The notes under the pieces: model-generated | Databases searched by the model: none | Seen by the model: only the letters and a program-made list of their open reading frames with translations | What the model was told of the DNA's origin: nothing | Assembly (NCBI GenBank): GCA_900762015.1 | Contig: CAAFEX010000038.1 | Span: forward strand, 6,873 to 70,872 | DNA length: 64,000 bases | Source of the DNA: an uncultured Collinsella sp. | GTDB taxonomy: Bacteria; Actinomycetota; Coriobacteriia; Coriobacteriales; Coriobacteriaceae | Direction: 5' to 3' | In this document: positions 24,718 through 35,965 of the stretch, piece after piece | Numbering within the stretch: the first letter of the stretch is position 1 | How the letters are laid out: each line of letters begins with the position of its first letter | Program-made: the position numbers and the translations under genes

Positions 24718-26891
24718 CCTCCGCTGACCTCCTTAAAGATGTGTCGATACCGCGTGGCGACCGCATCGCGCAGAGGGCGCGTCGCCACGGAGTCAAGGTT
24801 GCAAGCATACCGCAAGAGTTCGACCGCGTCCAAATGGGCCCACTCGATTAGCTCCTCGTCGGCATCAAGGTCGACGAAGCGCAGGGTCACACCGCCATGC
24901 TGGCGGTACCCCAGGATTTCGCCCTCGTGGCGCAAACGCAGGTCCATCTGGGCAAGCGTAAAACCATCCGAAGTTTTTTCGAGCGACTGCAGACGGTCTT
25001 GCGCCGCCGATGCGCCGCCGTTGCCCTTGGAGTGCGTCATGACCAGGCACGTGCCCGACACACTGCCGCGGCCCACGCGACCGCGCAGCTGGTGCAGGGC
25101 AGCCAAACCAAAGCGCTCGCCGTTCTCGATGACCATGACGGTGGCGTTAGGCACGTCGACGCCCACCTCGACCACCGTAGTCGAGACGAGCACATCGATC
25201 TCGCCACGTTTAAAGGCGTCGATCACGCGATCCTTCTCCCCCGCCGGCATGCGGCCGTGAAGGCGCTCGATGGCAAGACCCGGCAACGCCAGACGCAGGC
25301 GATCGAGCTCGGTTGCCGTATCGTGCAGCGGCACGGGGACCGTCACGCGGCCCTCGTCGTCGCGGGCGATACCAGGTACGTCTTCCAGCTCATCGGCCGA
25401 ATCACTCGGCTCCACAAGTGGGCAAATCACGTAGGCCTGCTGGCCCTTTGCATGCGCCTCGCGGATGGCGCCATAGGCGAGGTCGCGGCTCGACTCGGTG
25501 AGCACGCGTGTCGTCACGCCAGCGCCAGGGACGGGCCGATGGCGGATGATACTCGTGTCCAGATCGCCGTAGACCGAAAGCGCCAGCGTACGCGGGATTG
25601 GCGTTGCCGTCATAACGAGCAGATCGGCACCGGGGCCCTTCGCGCGTAGGGTGTTACGTTGGCCGACGCCAAACCGGTGCTGCTCGTCGATGACGACAAG
25701 CGACAGATGCTTGAACGCAACGTCATCCGAAAGCACCGCATGGGTGCCAAAGAGCACGTCAAGCTCGCCCGATTCCAGCTGTGCATGGATGCGCTCGCGC
25801 TCTGCGGCCGGCGTGGCACCCGTCAGAAGCGCCCAGGACATGCCGGCCTGAGAGAGCAGAGGGCCGGTCTTATCGGCATATTGGCGCGCCAGCACGCCCG
25901 TGGGCGCCATAACACAGGCCTGCGTGCCGCTATCGGCAGCCACAGCCAGCGCGCAGGCGGCAACGGCGGTCTTACCGGTACCGACATCGCCCAGCAGCAG
26001 GCGGTTCATCACACGCCCGCCATCGCACATATCGCGCAGGATATCTTGGAACGCGACCTCCTGCTCGTCGCTCAGCGAAAACGGCAGGGCTTGCTTGAGT
26101 GCGGCCAGGTGCTCGCCCGCGGTGTGGGCATAGGGCACCACATCGACTAGGCCACCATCGTTGCGCAGGCGAAGCGCCAGCTGAAGGTAAAGGCACTCCT
26201 CATAAGCAAGGCGACGTCGCGCGATATCCCGCTCAGCCATACTCGATGGAAAGTGGATCGATCGAAGCGCGCGGGCATTGCTCATCAGGCGGCGCTTGAC
26301 GCGCAAGCGTGCGGGAATCGGGTCGAAGGGATTGCCGACGACCTCGAGCGCGCCGCTTACGATGCGGCGCATCCACGCCTGGCTCACGCCGTCACTCACA
26401 TAATGGACCGGCAAAATGGTACCCGCAGCACGCCCTTCCTCGAGCTTTTCAAAGTGCGGAGAGGCCATCTGCTTAAAACCGTAGGCAAACTCAACCTTGC
26501 CCATCACGGCCAGGCGGTCGCCCTGCTTAAGCTGCTGGGCAATCCAGGGCTGGCGGAAAAAGGCGACCTGCAGCACGCCCGTCTCGTCAACGAGTGAGAC
26601 CTCGGTCACCTGCATGCGCGGACGCGGCTGTTTTTGGACGATACGGTCGACCGTGGCGATGATGGTGCACACAGTACCGATGGGCGCCATCTCGATAGAC
26701 CAAGAACGGGTAAAGTCCAGGTATCGATGAGGGATATGGAGAAGGAGGTCCCCCACCGTCCGAATTCCCAGACGGCGAAGGGCCTCCTCACGTTTACCCG
26801 AAACATATTTGAGTCGCGCGATATCCTCGTCGAGCGCATTGCTCTGGGCAAAGCGCTCCGAGACGCGCGGCACGGAGCACAGCTCGGACAT
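24714..26891 (-). CDS. recG: ATP-dependent DNA helicase RecG
   Basis: 725 residues. A wedge/OB domain occupies about 30-250; helicase motifs follow: LLLGDVGTGKTAVAACAL (I), VVIDEQHRFGVGQRN (II, DEQH), MTATPIPRTLAL (III), VGVDVPNATVMVIENGERFGL (V) and QLRGRVGRG (VI). It remodels stalled replication forks and Holliday junctions. Start is 9 bases after the DAK2-gene stop. Confidence 0.97.
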   Translation of the reverse strand: MSELCSVPRVSERFAQSNALDEDIARLKYVSGKREEALRRLGIRTVGDLLLHIPHRYLDFTRSWSIEMAPIGTVCTIIATVDRIVQKQPRPRMQVTEVSLVDETGVLQVAFFRQPWIAQQLKQGDRLAVMGKVEFAYGFKQMASPHFEKLEEGRAAGTILPVHYVSDGVSQAWMRRIVSGALEVVGNPFDPIPARLRVKRRLMSNARALRSIHFPSSMAERDIARRRLAYEECLYLQLALRLRNDGGLVDVVPYAHTAGEHLAALKQALPFSLSDEQEVAFQDILRDMCDGGRVMNRLLLGDVGTGKTAVAACALAVAADSGTQACVMAPTGVLARQYADKTGPLLSQAGMSWALLTGATPAAERERIHAQLESGELDVLFGTHAVLSDDVAFKHLSLVVIDEQHRFGVGQRNTLRAKGPGADLLVMTATPIPRTLALSVYGDLDTSIIRHRPVPGAGVTTRVLTESSRDLAYGAIREAHAKGQQAYVICPLVEPSDSADELEDVPGIARDDEGRVTVPVPLHDTATELDRLRLALPGLAIERLHGRMPAGEKDRVIDAFKRGEIDVLVSTTVVEVGVDVPNATVMVIENGERFGLAALHQLRGRVGRGSVSGTCLVMTHSKGNGGASAAQDRLQSLEKTSDGFTLAQMDLRLRHEGEILGYRQHGGVTLRFVDLDADEELIEWAHLDAVELLRYACNLDSVATRPLRDAVATRYRHIFKEVSGG

Positions 26892-26900
26892 AGGCAGAGC

Positions 26901-28562
26901 CTACTCGATCGAGAAGATCACGGGATAGAGCGGCTGCTCGCCACGATGGGCGTCGATCTCCAAGTCGGGCTGAGCCTCCTCAATAGCATCGACGATCTCC
27001 TGGAAGGCCTCGTCGGACAGCTCCTCGCCGGCCAGAATCGTCAGCGCGTCGCCTTCCTCTTCCTCCTGCATGCGGTTGATGCAGTCGAGCGTGACCTGCT
27101 TCACGTCGGAACCGACCACGTCGATGGAGCCGGCGATGATGCCCATGACGTCACCGGAGTGAATCGGAGAGCCGTCCGAGGCGCTGGAGTCGCGCACGGC
27201 GCGGGTGACCTCGCCATCGCGGACCTCGCTGATGGCGTCAACCATGGCGGCAACGGCGTCCTCGAGCTCAGAATCGGGCAGGACGGCGAACAGCGCGGAG
27301 AACGCCTGCGGGACGGTCTTAGTGGGAACGACGGCGACCTTCTTGTCGGTGCAGGCAGAGGCTGCGGCCTCGGCAGCCATGCGGATGTTGCCGTTATTGG
27401 GCAGGATGATGACCGAGGTCGCGTTGACCTGGTCGACGGCGCCCAACAGGTCGGCGGTCGAGGGGTTCATGGTCTGGCCACCCGAGACGATCACGTCAAC
27501 GCCGAGGGACTTGAGGATGTCGGCCTCACCGGAACCGGCGGCAACGGCGACAAAGCCCAGGGCCTTCGCGGGCTCGGCGGCCTTCTCCTGATCCTCGTGA
27601 ATCTTAGCGGTACGGTCGTGGGCCTCCATCTCCATGTTGTGGATAAAGACCTCATAGATCTGACCAAGCTGCAGCATGTGCTCGAGCACCAGGTTGGGGG
27701 TGTTGGAGTGCACGTGGATCTTGTAGTCGGGATAGGCACCCACGAGCAACTCGCAGTCGCCCATGGAGCCCAGGAACTTAAGGCACTCGTCCTCGTCAAA
27801 CGGGGCATCGGCCTTAAAGAGGAACTCGTTGCAGTAGCGGAACTCCGAGCCCTCCCAGTCATCGTTGGCCTCGATCTCAACGCGACCGAGGGCCGCATCG
27901 CGGGCAGAGCCGGCAGAATCAAACGTGGCGGAGAAATCCTCGACAACGGTGCTACGGCCAAGTGCTGCGGCAACAAAGTTCTCCAGGAAGATGGCAAAGC
28001 CAAAGGCGCCGGAGTCGACAACGCCGTTCTCCTTCAGAACCGGCAGCAGGTCGGGCGTGCGGGCGACAGACTGGTAGGCCTCGACAACGATGGCATCGAG
28101 CGCGTCCTCGGCCGAGAACTTCTTCTTTTCGCACTCGTCGGCCTTGGTCGAGACATCGCGCAGTACCGTGAGGATCGTGCCCTCGATGGGCTTGCGGACG
28201 GCCTGGAAGGCGACCTTGACGGCACGACGGAACGCATAAGCGATGTTGGCGGAGGTGATGGGCTCATCGGCAGAGACGAGGCCCTCGGCCACGCCGCGCA
28301 GAATCTGCGACGTGATGACGCCGGAGTTACCGCGGGCGCCCATGAGGGAGCCGTGAGTGATGGCGCCGGCAATGGCCTCCATGTCGGCATCGGCGGGAAG
28401 GGCGGAGAGCTCCTTGGTCACCGAGGCGAGCGTGAGCGACATGTTGGTGCCGGTATCGCCGTCGGGTACGGGGAAGACGTTGAGCTTGTTGATCTCCTCG
28501 GCCTTGTCGGAAACGGCAGCCGCAGCGATCGGAAAACAGGTGCGAATGGTCTTTGCAATCAT
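26901..28562 (-). CDS. DAK2 domain protein, FakA/YloV-like fatty acid kinase subunit
   Basis: 553 residues. The N-terminal DAK2 kinase domain carries NVFPVPDGDTGTNMSLT, whose Asp residues bind Mg-ATP, and SLMGARGNSGVITSQILRG. The rest matches the FakA linker and C-terminal region. FakA works with a DegV-family FakB to phosphorylate fatty acids; no FakB lies here. The upstream Asp23 gene is its usual partner in Gram-positives. Confidence 0.9.
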   Translation of the reverse strand: MIAKTIRTCFPIAAAAVSDKAEEINKLNVFPVPDGDTGTNMSLTLASVTKELSALPADADMEAIAGAITHGSLMGARGNSGVITSQILRGVAEGLVSADEPITSANIAYAFRRAVKVAFQAVRKPIEGTILTVLRDVSTKADECEKKKFSAEDALDAIVVEAYQSVARTPDLLPVLKENGVVDSGAFGFAIFLENFVAAALGRSTVVEDFSATFDSAGSARDAALGRVEIEANDDWEGSEFRYCNEFLFKADAPFDEDECLKFLGSMGDCELLVGAYPDYKIHVHSNTPNLVLEHMLQLGQIYEVFIHNMEMEAHDRTAKIHEDQEKAAEPAKALGFVAVAAGSGEADILKSLGVDVIVSGGQTMNPSTADLLGAVDQVNATSVIILPNNGNIRMAAEAAASACTDKKVAVVPTKTVPQAFSALFAVLPDSELEDAVAAMVDAISEVRDGEVTRAVRDSSASDGSPIHSGDVMGIIAGSIDVVGSDVKQVTLDCINRMQEEEEGDALTILAGEELSDEAFQEIVDAIEEAQPDLEIDAHRGEQPLYPVIFSIE

Positions 28563-28589
28563 GGGTATTTGAATCTCCGTTTTCGGATG

Positions 28590-28946
28590 CTAGTTCAGAC
28601 GGCTCTTGAGCGCGTCGATATGGATGCCGATCTTAAGGCTGGCGGGATCGATCTGGGCGATCTCCTGCAAAGTGAAGGCAACGGAGCTCGAAAGATTGTG
28701 GCAGACGGACTTCATGTTGACGCCGTTCTCGAGCACGACGTGAAGATCGACCGTAAGGCCGTCCTCGTCGGCGGAGACAAGCACGCCCTTGCGGAGGCGC
28801 TGACCGGCAAGCAGGCGCACGCTCTCGGCGCCCTGGAGCTGCTCGGCCATACCGACGACGCCATAGCACGTCATCGCGGCATAACCGGCAATATCGGCAA
28901 TAACGTCGTTCGAGACGCTCAGGCTGCCGTTAATGGTCTCAGACAC
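28590..28946 (-). CDS. Asp23/Gls24 family envelope stress protein
   Basis: 118 residues with the Asp23/YloU fold: ETINGSLSVSNDVIADIAGYAAMTCYGVVGM, then beta strands ending in LKSRLN. The family is membrane-associated and linked to cell-envelope stress in Firmicutes; here it precedes the DAK2 gene. The start is GTG at 28946, with AAGGAGA 5 bases upstream; an in-frame ATG at 28997 has no RBS. Confidence 0.88.
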   Translation of the reverse strand: MSETINGSLSVSNDVIADIAGYAAMTCYGVVGMAEQLQGAESVRLLAGQRLRKGVLVSADEDGLTVDLHVVLENGVNMKSVCHNLSSSVAFTLQEIAQIDPASLKIGIHIDALKSRLN

Positions 28947-29105
28947 AAGAATCTCCTTTTCTTGGTGCTCGCGGCACCATGTCGTGGGAGCAATCATTGC
29001 AATATTCTACAACGACCGCGCCATGTTGAGGTGGCGGGCCTCGGGATTACATCCTCGACACGAAATGTTGATACGGTAACGTTCGCGCCAAGCGATCGCG
29101 ACATG

Positions 29106-29132
29106 AAAAAACCCGCCGCATAAGCGACGGGT
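29106..29132 (-). terminator. Terminator of the tRNA-Asn transcript
   Basis: ACCCGTCGC / GCGGCGGGT stem with a TTAT loop, followed by TTTTTT on the minus strand, starting 10 bases after the tRNA 3' end. Confidence 0.85.
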
Positions 29133-29141
29133 GTTACAACC

Positions 29142-29216
29142 TGGCTCCCCGGGTAGGACTCGAACCTACAACAGCGCGGTTAACAGCCGCGTGCTCTACC
29201 ATTGAGCTACCGAGGA
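29142..29216 (-). tRNA. tRNA-Asn (anticodon GTT), CCA encoded
   Basis: The reverse strand folds as a cloverleaf: acceptor TCCTCGG / CCGGGGA with discriminator G and encoded CCA, D-loop AGCTCAATGGTAGAGC, anticodon arm GCGGCTGTTAACCGC with anticodon GTT, and T-arm GTAGGTTCGAGTCCTAC. 75 nt with CCA. It stands alone between rpoD and the Asp23 gene. Confidence 0.96.
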
Positions 29217-29300
29217 ATAGGTGCGTGCTCTCAAGCAACGAAGTTTATTATACGGACGAATCAGCTCAGGGCAAGAACTTTTTTAAGAAATTTTCCGCCC

Positions 29301-29356
29301 TAGTCATTGGGGACGTACTTAAACGACCAGTCATTCAAGAACGTCCCCAACGACTA
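29301..29356. repeat. 56-bp imperfect palindrome with GGGGACGT core (REP-like)
   Basis: Two 27-base arms around a CA centre; 23 of 27 positions match, and three of the four differences still allow G-U pairing. The blocks TTGGGGACGT and GACCAGTC are the core. It lies between the tRNA-Asn 5' flank and the rpoD terminator. It shares the GGGGAC motif with the hairpins at 6007, 9052 and 46901. Confidence 0.75.
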
Positions 29357-29358
29357 CA

Positions 29359-29395
29359 TAAAAGCGCCCTCAAGCGGATGTGCTTGAGGGCGCTT
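29359..29395 (-). terminator. Intrinsic terminator of rpoD
   Basis: Perfect 14-bp stem AAGCGCCCTCAAGC / GCTTGAGGGCGCTT (29362-29375, 29382-29395) with a 6-nt loop, followed by TTTT on the minus strand, 14 bases after the rpoD stop. Confidence 0.9.
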
Positions 29396-29408
29396 CTTGC
29401 TTGCGAGG

Positions 29409-30758
<1,350 letters not shown>

Positions 30759-30868
30759 AGATTCTCCCTTCATAGTCCACAGGACTCAATACTTTAGCAC
30801 ACACATTGACGTCTATACCCAAAAAGAGGACTGGATATAGGCGAGAATACGCTGGTTGACCACAACAT

Positions 30869-32977
30869 CTAGGCTTGTTCGGTGCCCGCGGCCTCCAGGC
30901 CGATCAAGCGGAACGGGTCCGCCACGCCGCCGATCGACTTTTGCAGTTCGCGTTGACGCTGCGAATCCTGCGCGGCCTGAACGGTCAGCGCACGACGGGC
31001 CTCATCATCGAGTGAACGGTCCTGGCGCAGCTTGGCCTGTGCAGCACGCATGTGGCGTTTGATGGTGTAGAGCTCGAGCGTATCGAGCATAAACACGATG
31101 TTCGTCTCGGTGGGGTGCTTGCTCGTCGCCGAGATGCGCCCGGCACTCACAAGCGTTGCCGCCTCGGGACACACCGAGCGCGCCGCATCCATGCAGGCTG
31201 CAGGATCGGTTCCCGGCGGCGTTGCCAGAACGGCCCACGCGATGGACTCGTGACGTGGGTCAACCCACTCGATGGAGCAGATGCGGTCGGCATACGTGCG
31301 GAACAGGTCGGGGTAGCTCGTGAGCATGGTCAGCAACTCGCGCTCCCCTGCCAAGGACTTGCGCTCAAGATCGGTAAGAACCATCGGCGCCGCCGCAGCC
31401 GGTGCGTTCGAACCATCAGGCACAGGCACAGCGCCCATACCATCAGGCACATCGATCGGCGGAAGATCGTCGACGACCTCCACGGGCGCGGCACCGTAGG
31501 CATCGAGCGGGACATAGTCGTACGGCTCTTCCTCGACCGGCGCGGACACCGGCGGCGTCGCGCCCGATGCCCAAGCACCGCGACCAGCATCGCGAGAACC
31601 CGATGCCCGACCGCCCGCATTTCCAGAGCGCTCGGCCTGCGCCCTCTGGCGCTCATAGTTTTGCTCGCGGCGGCGCTCCGCATCTTCGCGCTTGGCGACA
31701 TCGCGAAACACGCGGCCCGAGCTCGCACGCACTGTCTCCAGATCCAAACCCAGCAGATCGGCAATCTGGATAAAGTACGTATCGATCATATAGCTATCGC
31801 GCAGCGGATAGATGAGCGTGAGAGCATCCTCCAGCGCCTTAGCGCGACCGCCTGGCGTGGTGATGTCGCTCGACTCCTGCAGCGAACGGTAAACAAAGTC
31901 CATAAGCGGCTCGGCAGCGTCGATGCGCGCCTGCAGTGCCTCGCCACCATGCGCCGTGATGAACTCCATGGGATCGTTGCCGTCGGGTAGCACCACGCAG
32001 CGCAGATCCATCGAATCCTGCTCGATAAACTGAATCGCGCGGCGAGCGGCCTTTTGACCGGCGGCGTCACCATCGAACATATACACGATGCGCTTGGCAA
32101 AACGAGTGAGCGTCTTGACGTGATGCTCCGTGAGCGCGGTGCCCAGCGTGGCGACAACGTTTTTAATCCCCGCCTCCCAACAGGCGATGCAGTCGGTATA
32201 GCCCTCCACCACGATGGCGGTATCCTGCGCGACGATAAACTCCTTGGCCCAATTAAAGCCGTAGAGGTTTCGCTTTTTATGAAACACGCTCGTCTCGGCG
32301 GTATTGAGGTACTTGGGTTGGCCGTCACCCATGATGCGACCACCAAAGGCAATGTTGTGACCCTGCTCATCAAAGATGGGAAACATCACGCGGTCGTAGA
32401 AGCGGTCGGCAAGCTGTCCACGCCCGCGACTCACAGCCACGTTGGCGTCGATCATCTCCTGCGGGGTAAAACCCGCCTGGGACAGGTGCGACACCAGCGC
32501 ATTGCGACCCGGCGCAAAGCCCAGGCAGTAGCGGCGGCAGACGTCGCCACCCATGCCGCGGCTGGCAAAGTACTCGCGTGGACGGCCGTCCTTACCGCGC
32601 ATAAGCATGGTGTGGTAGAACTGGGCGGTCTCGGCGCACAGATCGTAGATGCGGGCACGCTTGGTACCGCGCTCGCGGCGATCTCCGGTGTCATGCAGCT
32701 CAATACCCGCGCGGTCGGCCAAATACCGGATTGACTCGGGAAAGCTCAGGTTCTCGCGCTTCATGATATAGGTGAAGACGTCGCCACCCTCGCCGCAGCC
32801 AAAGCAATGCCACACCTGCGTGGCGGGAATAATGTGGAAGGACGGAGTCTTTTCGCCATGAAAGGGACAGCAACCCCAAAACTCATGACCGCGAGGCTTG
32901 AGCTCAACCGTTTCCTGCACGATGGCGACTAAGTCGGACGCAGCGCGTACCTGGTCTTTTTCCTCATCGCTAATCAC
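30869..32977 (-). CDS. dnaG: DNA primase
   Basis: 702 residues. The N-terminal zinc-binding module has the CPFHGEKTPSFHI motif and CFGCGEGG. The TOPRIM core has VVEGYTDCIA and MFDGDAAGQKAARR with the metal-binding acidic residues. A long disordered linker (about 430-540, Arg/Gly/Ala/Pro-rich) separates it from the C-terminal DnaB-interaction region, so the protein is longer than E. coli DnaG. It overlaps ribF by 8 bases, and rpoD follows. Confidence 0.96.
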   Translation of the reverse strand: MISDEEKDQVRAASDLVAIVQETVELKPRGHEFWGCCPFHGEKTPSFHIIPATQVWHCFGCGEGGDVFTYIMKRENLSFPESIRYLADRAGIELHDTGDRRERGTKRARIYDLCAETAQFYHTMLMRGKDGRPREYFASRGMGGDVCRRYCLGFAPGRNALVSHLSQAGFTPQEMIDANVAVSRGRGQLADRFYDRVMFPIFDEQGHNIAFGGRIMGDGQPKYLNTAETSVFHKKRNLYGFNWAKEFIVAQDTAIVVEGYTDCIACWEAGIKNVVATLGTALTEHHVKTLTRFAKRIVYMFDGDAAGQKAARRAIQFIEQDSMDLRCVVLPDGNDPMEFITAHGGEALQARIDAAEPLMDFVYRSLQESSDITTPGGRAKALEDALTLIYPLRDSYMIDTYFIQIADLLGLDLETVRASSGRVFRDVAKREDAERRREQNYERQRAQAERSGNAGGRASGSRDAGRGAWASGATPPVSAPVEEEPYDYVPLDAYGAAPVEVVDDLPPIDVPDGMGAVPVPDGSNAPAAAAPMVLTDLERKSLAGERELLTMLTSYPDLFRTYADRICSIEWVDPRHESIAWAVLATPPGTDPAACMDAARSVCPEAATLVSAGRISATSKHPTETNIVFMLDTLELYTIKRHMRAAQAKLRQDRSLDDEARRALTVQAAQDSQRQRELQKSIGGVADPFRLIGLEAAGTEQA

Positions 32978-33977
32978 GGATGCTCACCCCCTGCTCACTC
33001 AAGTTGTGACGAATGTCCTCGATATTACCCTCGACGGTAGCGATCAACTCATCCAGCGAATCGAACACACGCGACGGACGCAGCCAGCGTGTAAATGCCA
33101 GCGAAACGGAAGCGCCGTACAGGTCACCCATATAACCAATTAAATTAGCCTCGAGATGCGCAGATGCCGCATCGTCGGCATACGTCGGCGGCAGTCCGAC
33201 GTTAACAGCAGCGGGCCACACGGTGTCATCGACGAGCACCAAGCCCTCATACACGCCATCGGCAGGCACCTGAATGCCGTCGGGAACTTGCAGGTTTGCC
33301 GTGGGAAAGCCCATGCCAGAACCCTCGTGACGGCCGCGAATAACACCGCCGCGCACCATATACGGACGGCCGAGTAACTCAGCAGCAAGCTCCACATGGC
33401 CCTGTCCCAGCTCATGGCGAATGCGGGTGGCGCAAATGGCCTCACCGCCCTCGCAAAGCAGGTCGTGACCATACACGTCAACGCCGTGCTCGGAACCCCA
33501 GGCGCGCATCTCGGCAACACCAGAAGCTCCGCCACGACCCAGCCTAAAGTCACTGCCAACGCGAATCGATCGAATGTCGACCAGACGCGACACCAGCGAG
33601 AGAAAACCAACATGGTCAAGCGCCGCAACCTCAGGCGTAAAGGGAACGGCCACCACCGCATCGACCCCGGTTTGAGCCAGGGCATGCAGACGGTCGGCCG
33701 TCGTCATCAATTTTTGAGCGGGCGAAAGGCTCACCACAACGTCCGGATCAGGATCGAAGGTAACCACGACCGCCTTACAGCCATGGGCACGGGCATCACG
33801 GACAAGCGCTTCGATGAGCTCCTGGTGTCCACGGTGCACGCCGTCGAACACGCCGATGGCGATCGATGCGGCACCCAAGTGCTCGCACTCATCAAACGTA
33901 TCGGCAGTAACGATGCGAGCCTCGTCCGACTCGCCCGCGAAAAAGACACGCGCGAGCTCGCGAGCGGACAACATCAT
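32970..33977 (-). CDS. ribF: Bifunctional riboflavin kinase / FAD synthetase
   Basis: 335 residues. The N-terminal FAD synthetase (about 30-180) has IAIGVFDGVHRGHQELI (GxxHxGH-like) and the riboflavin kinase domain (about 190-330) has RPYMVRGGVIRGRHEGSG and GFPTANL. It makes FMN and FAD. It overlaps truB by 4 bases (ATGA) and dnaG by 8, so the three are translationally coupled. Confidence 0.95.
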   Translation of the reverse strand: MMLSARELARVFFAGESDEARIVTADTFDECEHLGAASIAIGVFDGVHRGHQELIEALVRDARAHGCKAVVVTFDPDPDVVVSLSPAQKLMTTADRLHALAQTGVDAVVAVPFTPEVAALDHVGFLSLVSRLVDIRSIRVGSDFRLGRGGASGVAEMRAWGSEHGVDVYGHDLLCEGGEAICATRIRHELGQGHVELAAELLGRPYMVRGGVIRGRHEGSGMGFPTANLQVPDGIQVPADGVYEGLVLVDDTVWPAAVNVGLPPTYADDAASAHLEANLIGYMGDLYGASVSLAFTRWLRPSRVFDSLDELIATVEGNIEDIRHNLSEQGVSIRD

Positions 33978-34906
33978 CGAACACCGCCGATTGCTTGCGG
34001 AAACACGTGCTCCATAACAAAGCGGCCACTCTCAATGCGGGCGAGCGCCTTGAGTCCCCCATCGAGCACCAACGCAAACGGCGCCTTCGAGGCATCGAAA
34101 TCGGCAAGCGCACGCTCAACGGGAATGCGTCGGCCGCAGAGCAGGTCGTCGGCAAGATTGCCCGGCAAGTCAACACGCGTTGCGCCCAGGGCCGCAATGG
34201 GATCCAGGGCAAAGCCAGCGGCGGACTCGGGAGAAAGCTCCTCCACCGCATGGCAGGTGCCAATGGAAACAACACCGGACGTGGTGCGACGCAAAGCGGA
34301 AATATGCGCGGCGCTATCGCAAGCGCGGCCCAGGTCGCGGGCAAGCGCACGGATGTAGGTGCCCTTGCTTACCGAAAACGCCACGGTCCACACACACGTA
34401 TCGCCCTCGCCGCTCACGGCGATCAGGTCGGCGGCATAGACCTCGACCGGGCGCGGAGGCAGGTCAACCGCATTGCCCTCGCGAGCAGACTTATAGGCGC
34501 GGACGCCGTTAACCGAGATGGCTGAAAACGCCGGCGGCACCTGCATCTGCGGACCCAGCATAGCGGCCAGTTGCTCACGGGCATAGACGGGATCGCGCAG
34601 CTCCGAGGCAATAGCCACCGTACGAACGGCTTCGCCCTCAGCGTCATCGGTATTAGTCTCGGCGCCAAAAGAGATGTCGGCGACATAGCTTTTGGTGTCG
34701 AGGGTTAGCATGCCCAGCAGACGAGTGGCCTGGCCCACGCCCACCACCATGACACCCGATGCCATGGGGTCGAGCGTGCCAGCATGGCCGACGCGCCGCT
34801 CATGGAGGGCGCGTCGGCACTGCGAGACCACGTCGTGGGACGTGCAGCCCACCGGCTTATCGACGGCGAGCAGCATATTCAATTGTGAAGGCGTACGACG
34901 AGCCAT
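33974..34906 (-). CDS. truB: tRNA pseudouridine-55 synthase
   Basis: 310 residues. LLAVDKPVGCTSHDVV and RRVGHAGTLDPMASGV hold the conserved N-terminal motifs with the catalytic Asp in GTLDP. It modifies U55 in the T-loop of tRNAs. The C-terminus beyond about 230 is a PUA-like extension. It lies between nrnA and ribF; the truB-ribF pair is common. Confidence 0.96.
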   Translation of the reverse strand: MARRTPSQLNMLLAVDKPVGCTSHDVVSQCRRALHERRVGHAGTLDPMASGVMVVGVGQATRLLGMLTLDTKSYVADISFGAETNTDDAEGEAVRTVAIASELRDPVYAREQLAAMLGPQMQVPPAFSAISVNGVRAYKSAREGNAVDLPPRPVEVYAADLIAVSGEGDTCVWTVAFSVSKGTYIRALARDLGRACDSAAHISALRRTTSGVVSIGTCHAVEELSPESAAGFALDPIAALGATRVDLPGNLADDLLCGRRIPVERALADFDASKAPFALVLDGGLKALARIESGRFVMEHVFPQAIGGVR

Positions 34907-34921
34907 GTACCATCCAAAAAG

Positions 34922-35965
34922 TTAAAGCTCGACGGTCACCGAAGCGGGATCCTCCCCTACCAGTTCGGCCAGCATGGGAAGCGCCACGGTGAGCGTCTCG
35001 AGAATCGTTCCGTTGTTGGAGAAACCGGCGGCAGCGGAATGCCCGCCTCCGCCAAAGGCAGCAGCAATCTCGGACACGTTGAGGTCGCCCTTTGAGCGCA
35101 GGTTGCCGCGCACCTTGGTATCGCCCTCAATGCCCTTCAGGAACAGGCAGACCTCGACGCCCATCACCGAGCGCACCACATCGACCAGGCCGTCGCACTC
35201 ATCCGAGGTGACACCGCAAGCCTCAAGGTCACTCTGGTACGCGTAACTATACGCGACGCGCCCGTGGGCCACCGTCTTAATGCGGCCCATAACGATGGAC
35301 TTGAGGTGCAAAAACTCGACGCGCATGCTCTGATAGACCTCGAGCGCGACGCGCGCCGGATCAGCGCCGTGGGCAACCAGACGCGAGGCCGCATGGAACG
35401 CGGCGGCATCGGCGTTTTGGTACTGAAAACGGCCGGTATCGGTAACCAAGCCACACAGCAGGCAAGTCGCAACGCCATCACGTGCGACAATGCCACAATT
35501 GTCCAAGAAACGGTCGATGATCATTGCGCAGGCTGCAGCTTCAACGAGCCTCAGGCTGAGCTCGGCAAACTCCTCGCGCGCCGGATGGTGGTCGAAGCAC
35601 ACCACATGCTTGGAGCGACGAAGCACCTCGGCCGAGTTGTTGAGACGCTCGACGACCGGTACGTCCACCGAGATGAAAAGGTCAGGATTGCCGGTGTACG
35701 CAGATGCCGGCACCAGGCGATCGGAGCCTTCCATAAAGCGGTAGATGCGCGGAACCGGGTCATCATCTGCCAGCAGCAGCGCAATGTCCTTGTTGGGGAA
35801 AAACTTCATGAGCGAAAGGCCCAGACCCAACACGGAGCCCAAGGCATCGCCATCGGGAGAAGTATGTCCCGAAATCGCAATGGAGGACGCACCCTCGATG
35901 AGCTCGAGGATGCGTCGCTGAATATCTGCAGACTCGCACGAGGCGAGGTCGGCGGAATTAGTCAT
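34922..35965 (-). CDS. nrnA: DHH-family phosphoesterase, NrnA-like nanoRNase/pAp phosphatase
   Basis: 347 residues. DHH domain: ISGHTSPDGDALGSVLGL with the Asp residues of motif I, DVPVVERL, and DHHPA (motif III). The C-terminal DHHA1 has GGGGHSAAAGF. Family members degrade oligoribonucleotides and 3'-phosphoadenosine 5'-phosphate, and some act on linear dinucleotides from c-di-nucleotide turnover. It overlaps rbfA by 8 bases in the usual Gram-positive rbfA-nrnA-truB order. Confidence 0.93.
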   Translation of the reverse strand: MTNSADLASCESADIQRRILELIEGASSIAISGHTSPDGDALGSVLGLGLSLMKFFPNKDIALLLADDDPVPRIYRFMEGSDRLVPASAYTGNPDLFISVDVPVVERLNNSAEVLRRSKHVVCFDHHPAREEFAELSLRLVEAAACAMIIDRFLDNCGIVARDGVATCLLCGLVTDTGRFQYQNADAAAFHAASRLVAHGADPARVALEVYQSMRVEFLHLKSIVMGRIKTVAHGRVAYSYAYQSDLEACGVTSDECDGLVDVVRSVMGVEVCLFLKGIEGDTKVRGNLRSKGDLNVSEIAAAFGGGGHSAAAGFSNNGTILETLTVALPMLAELVGEDPASVTVEL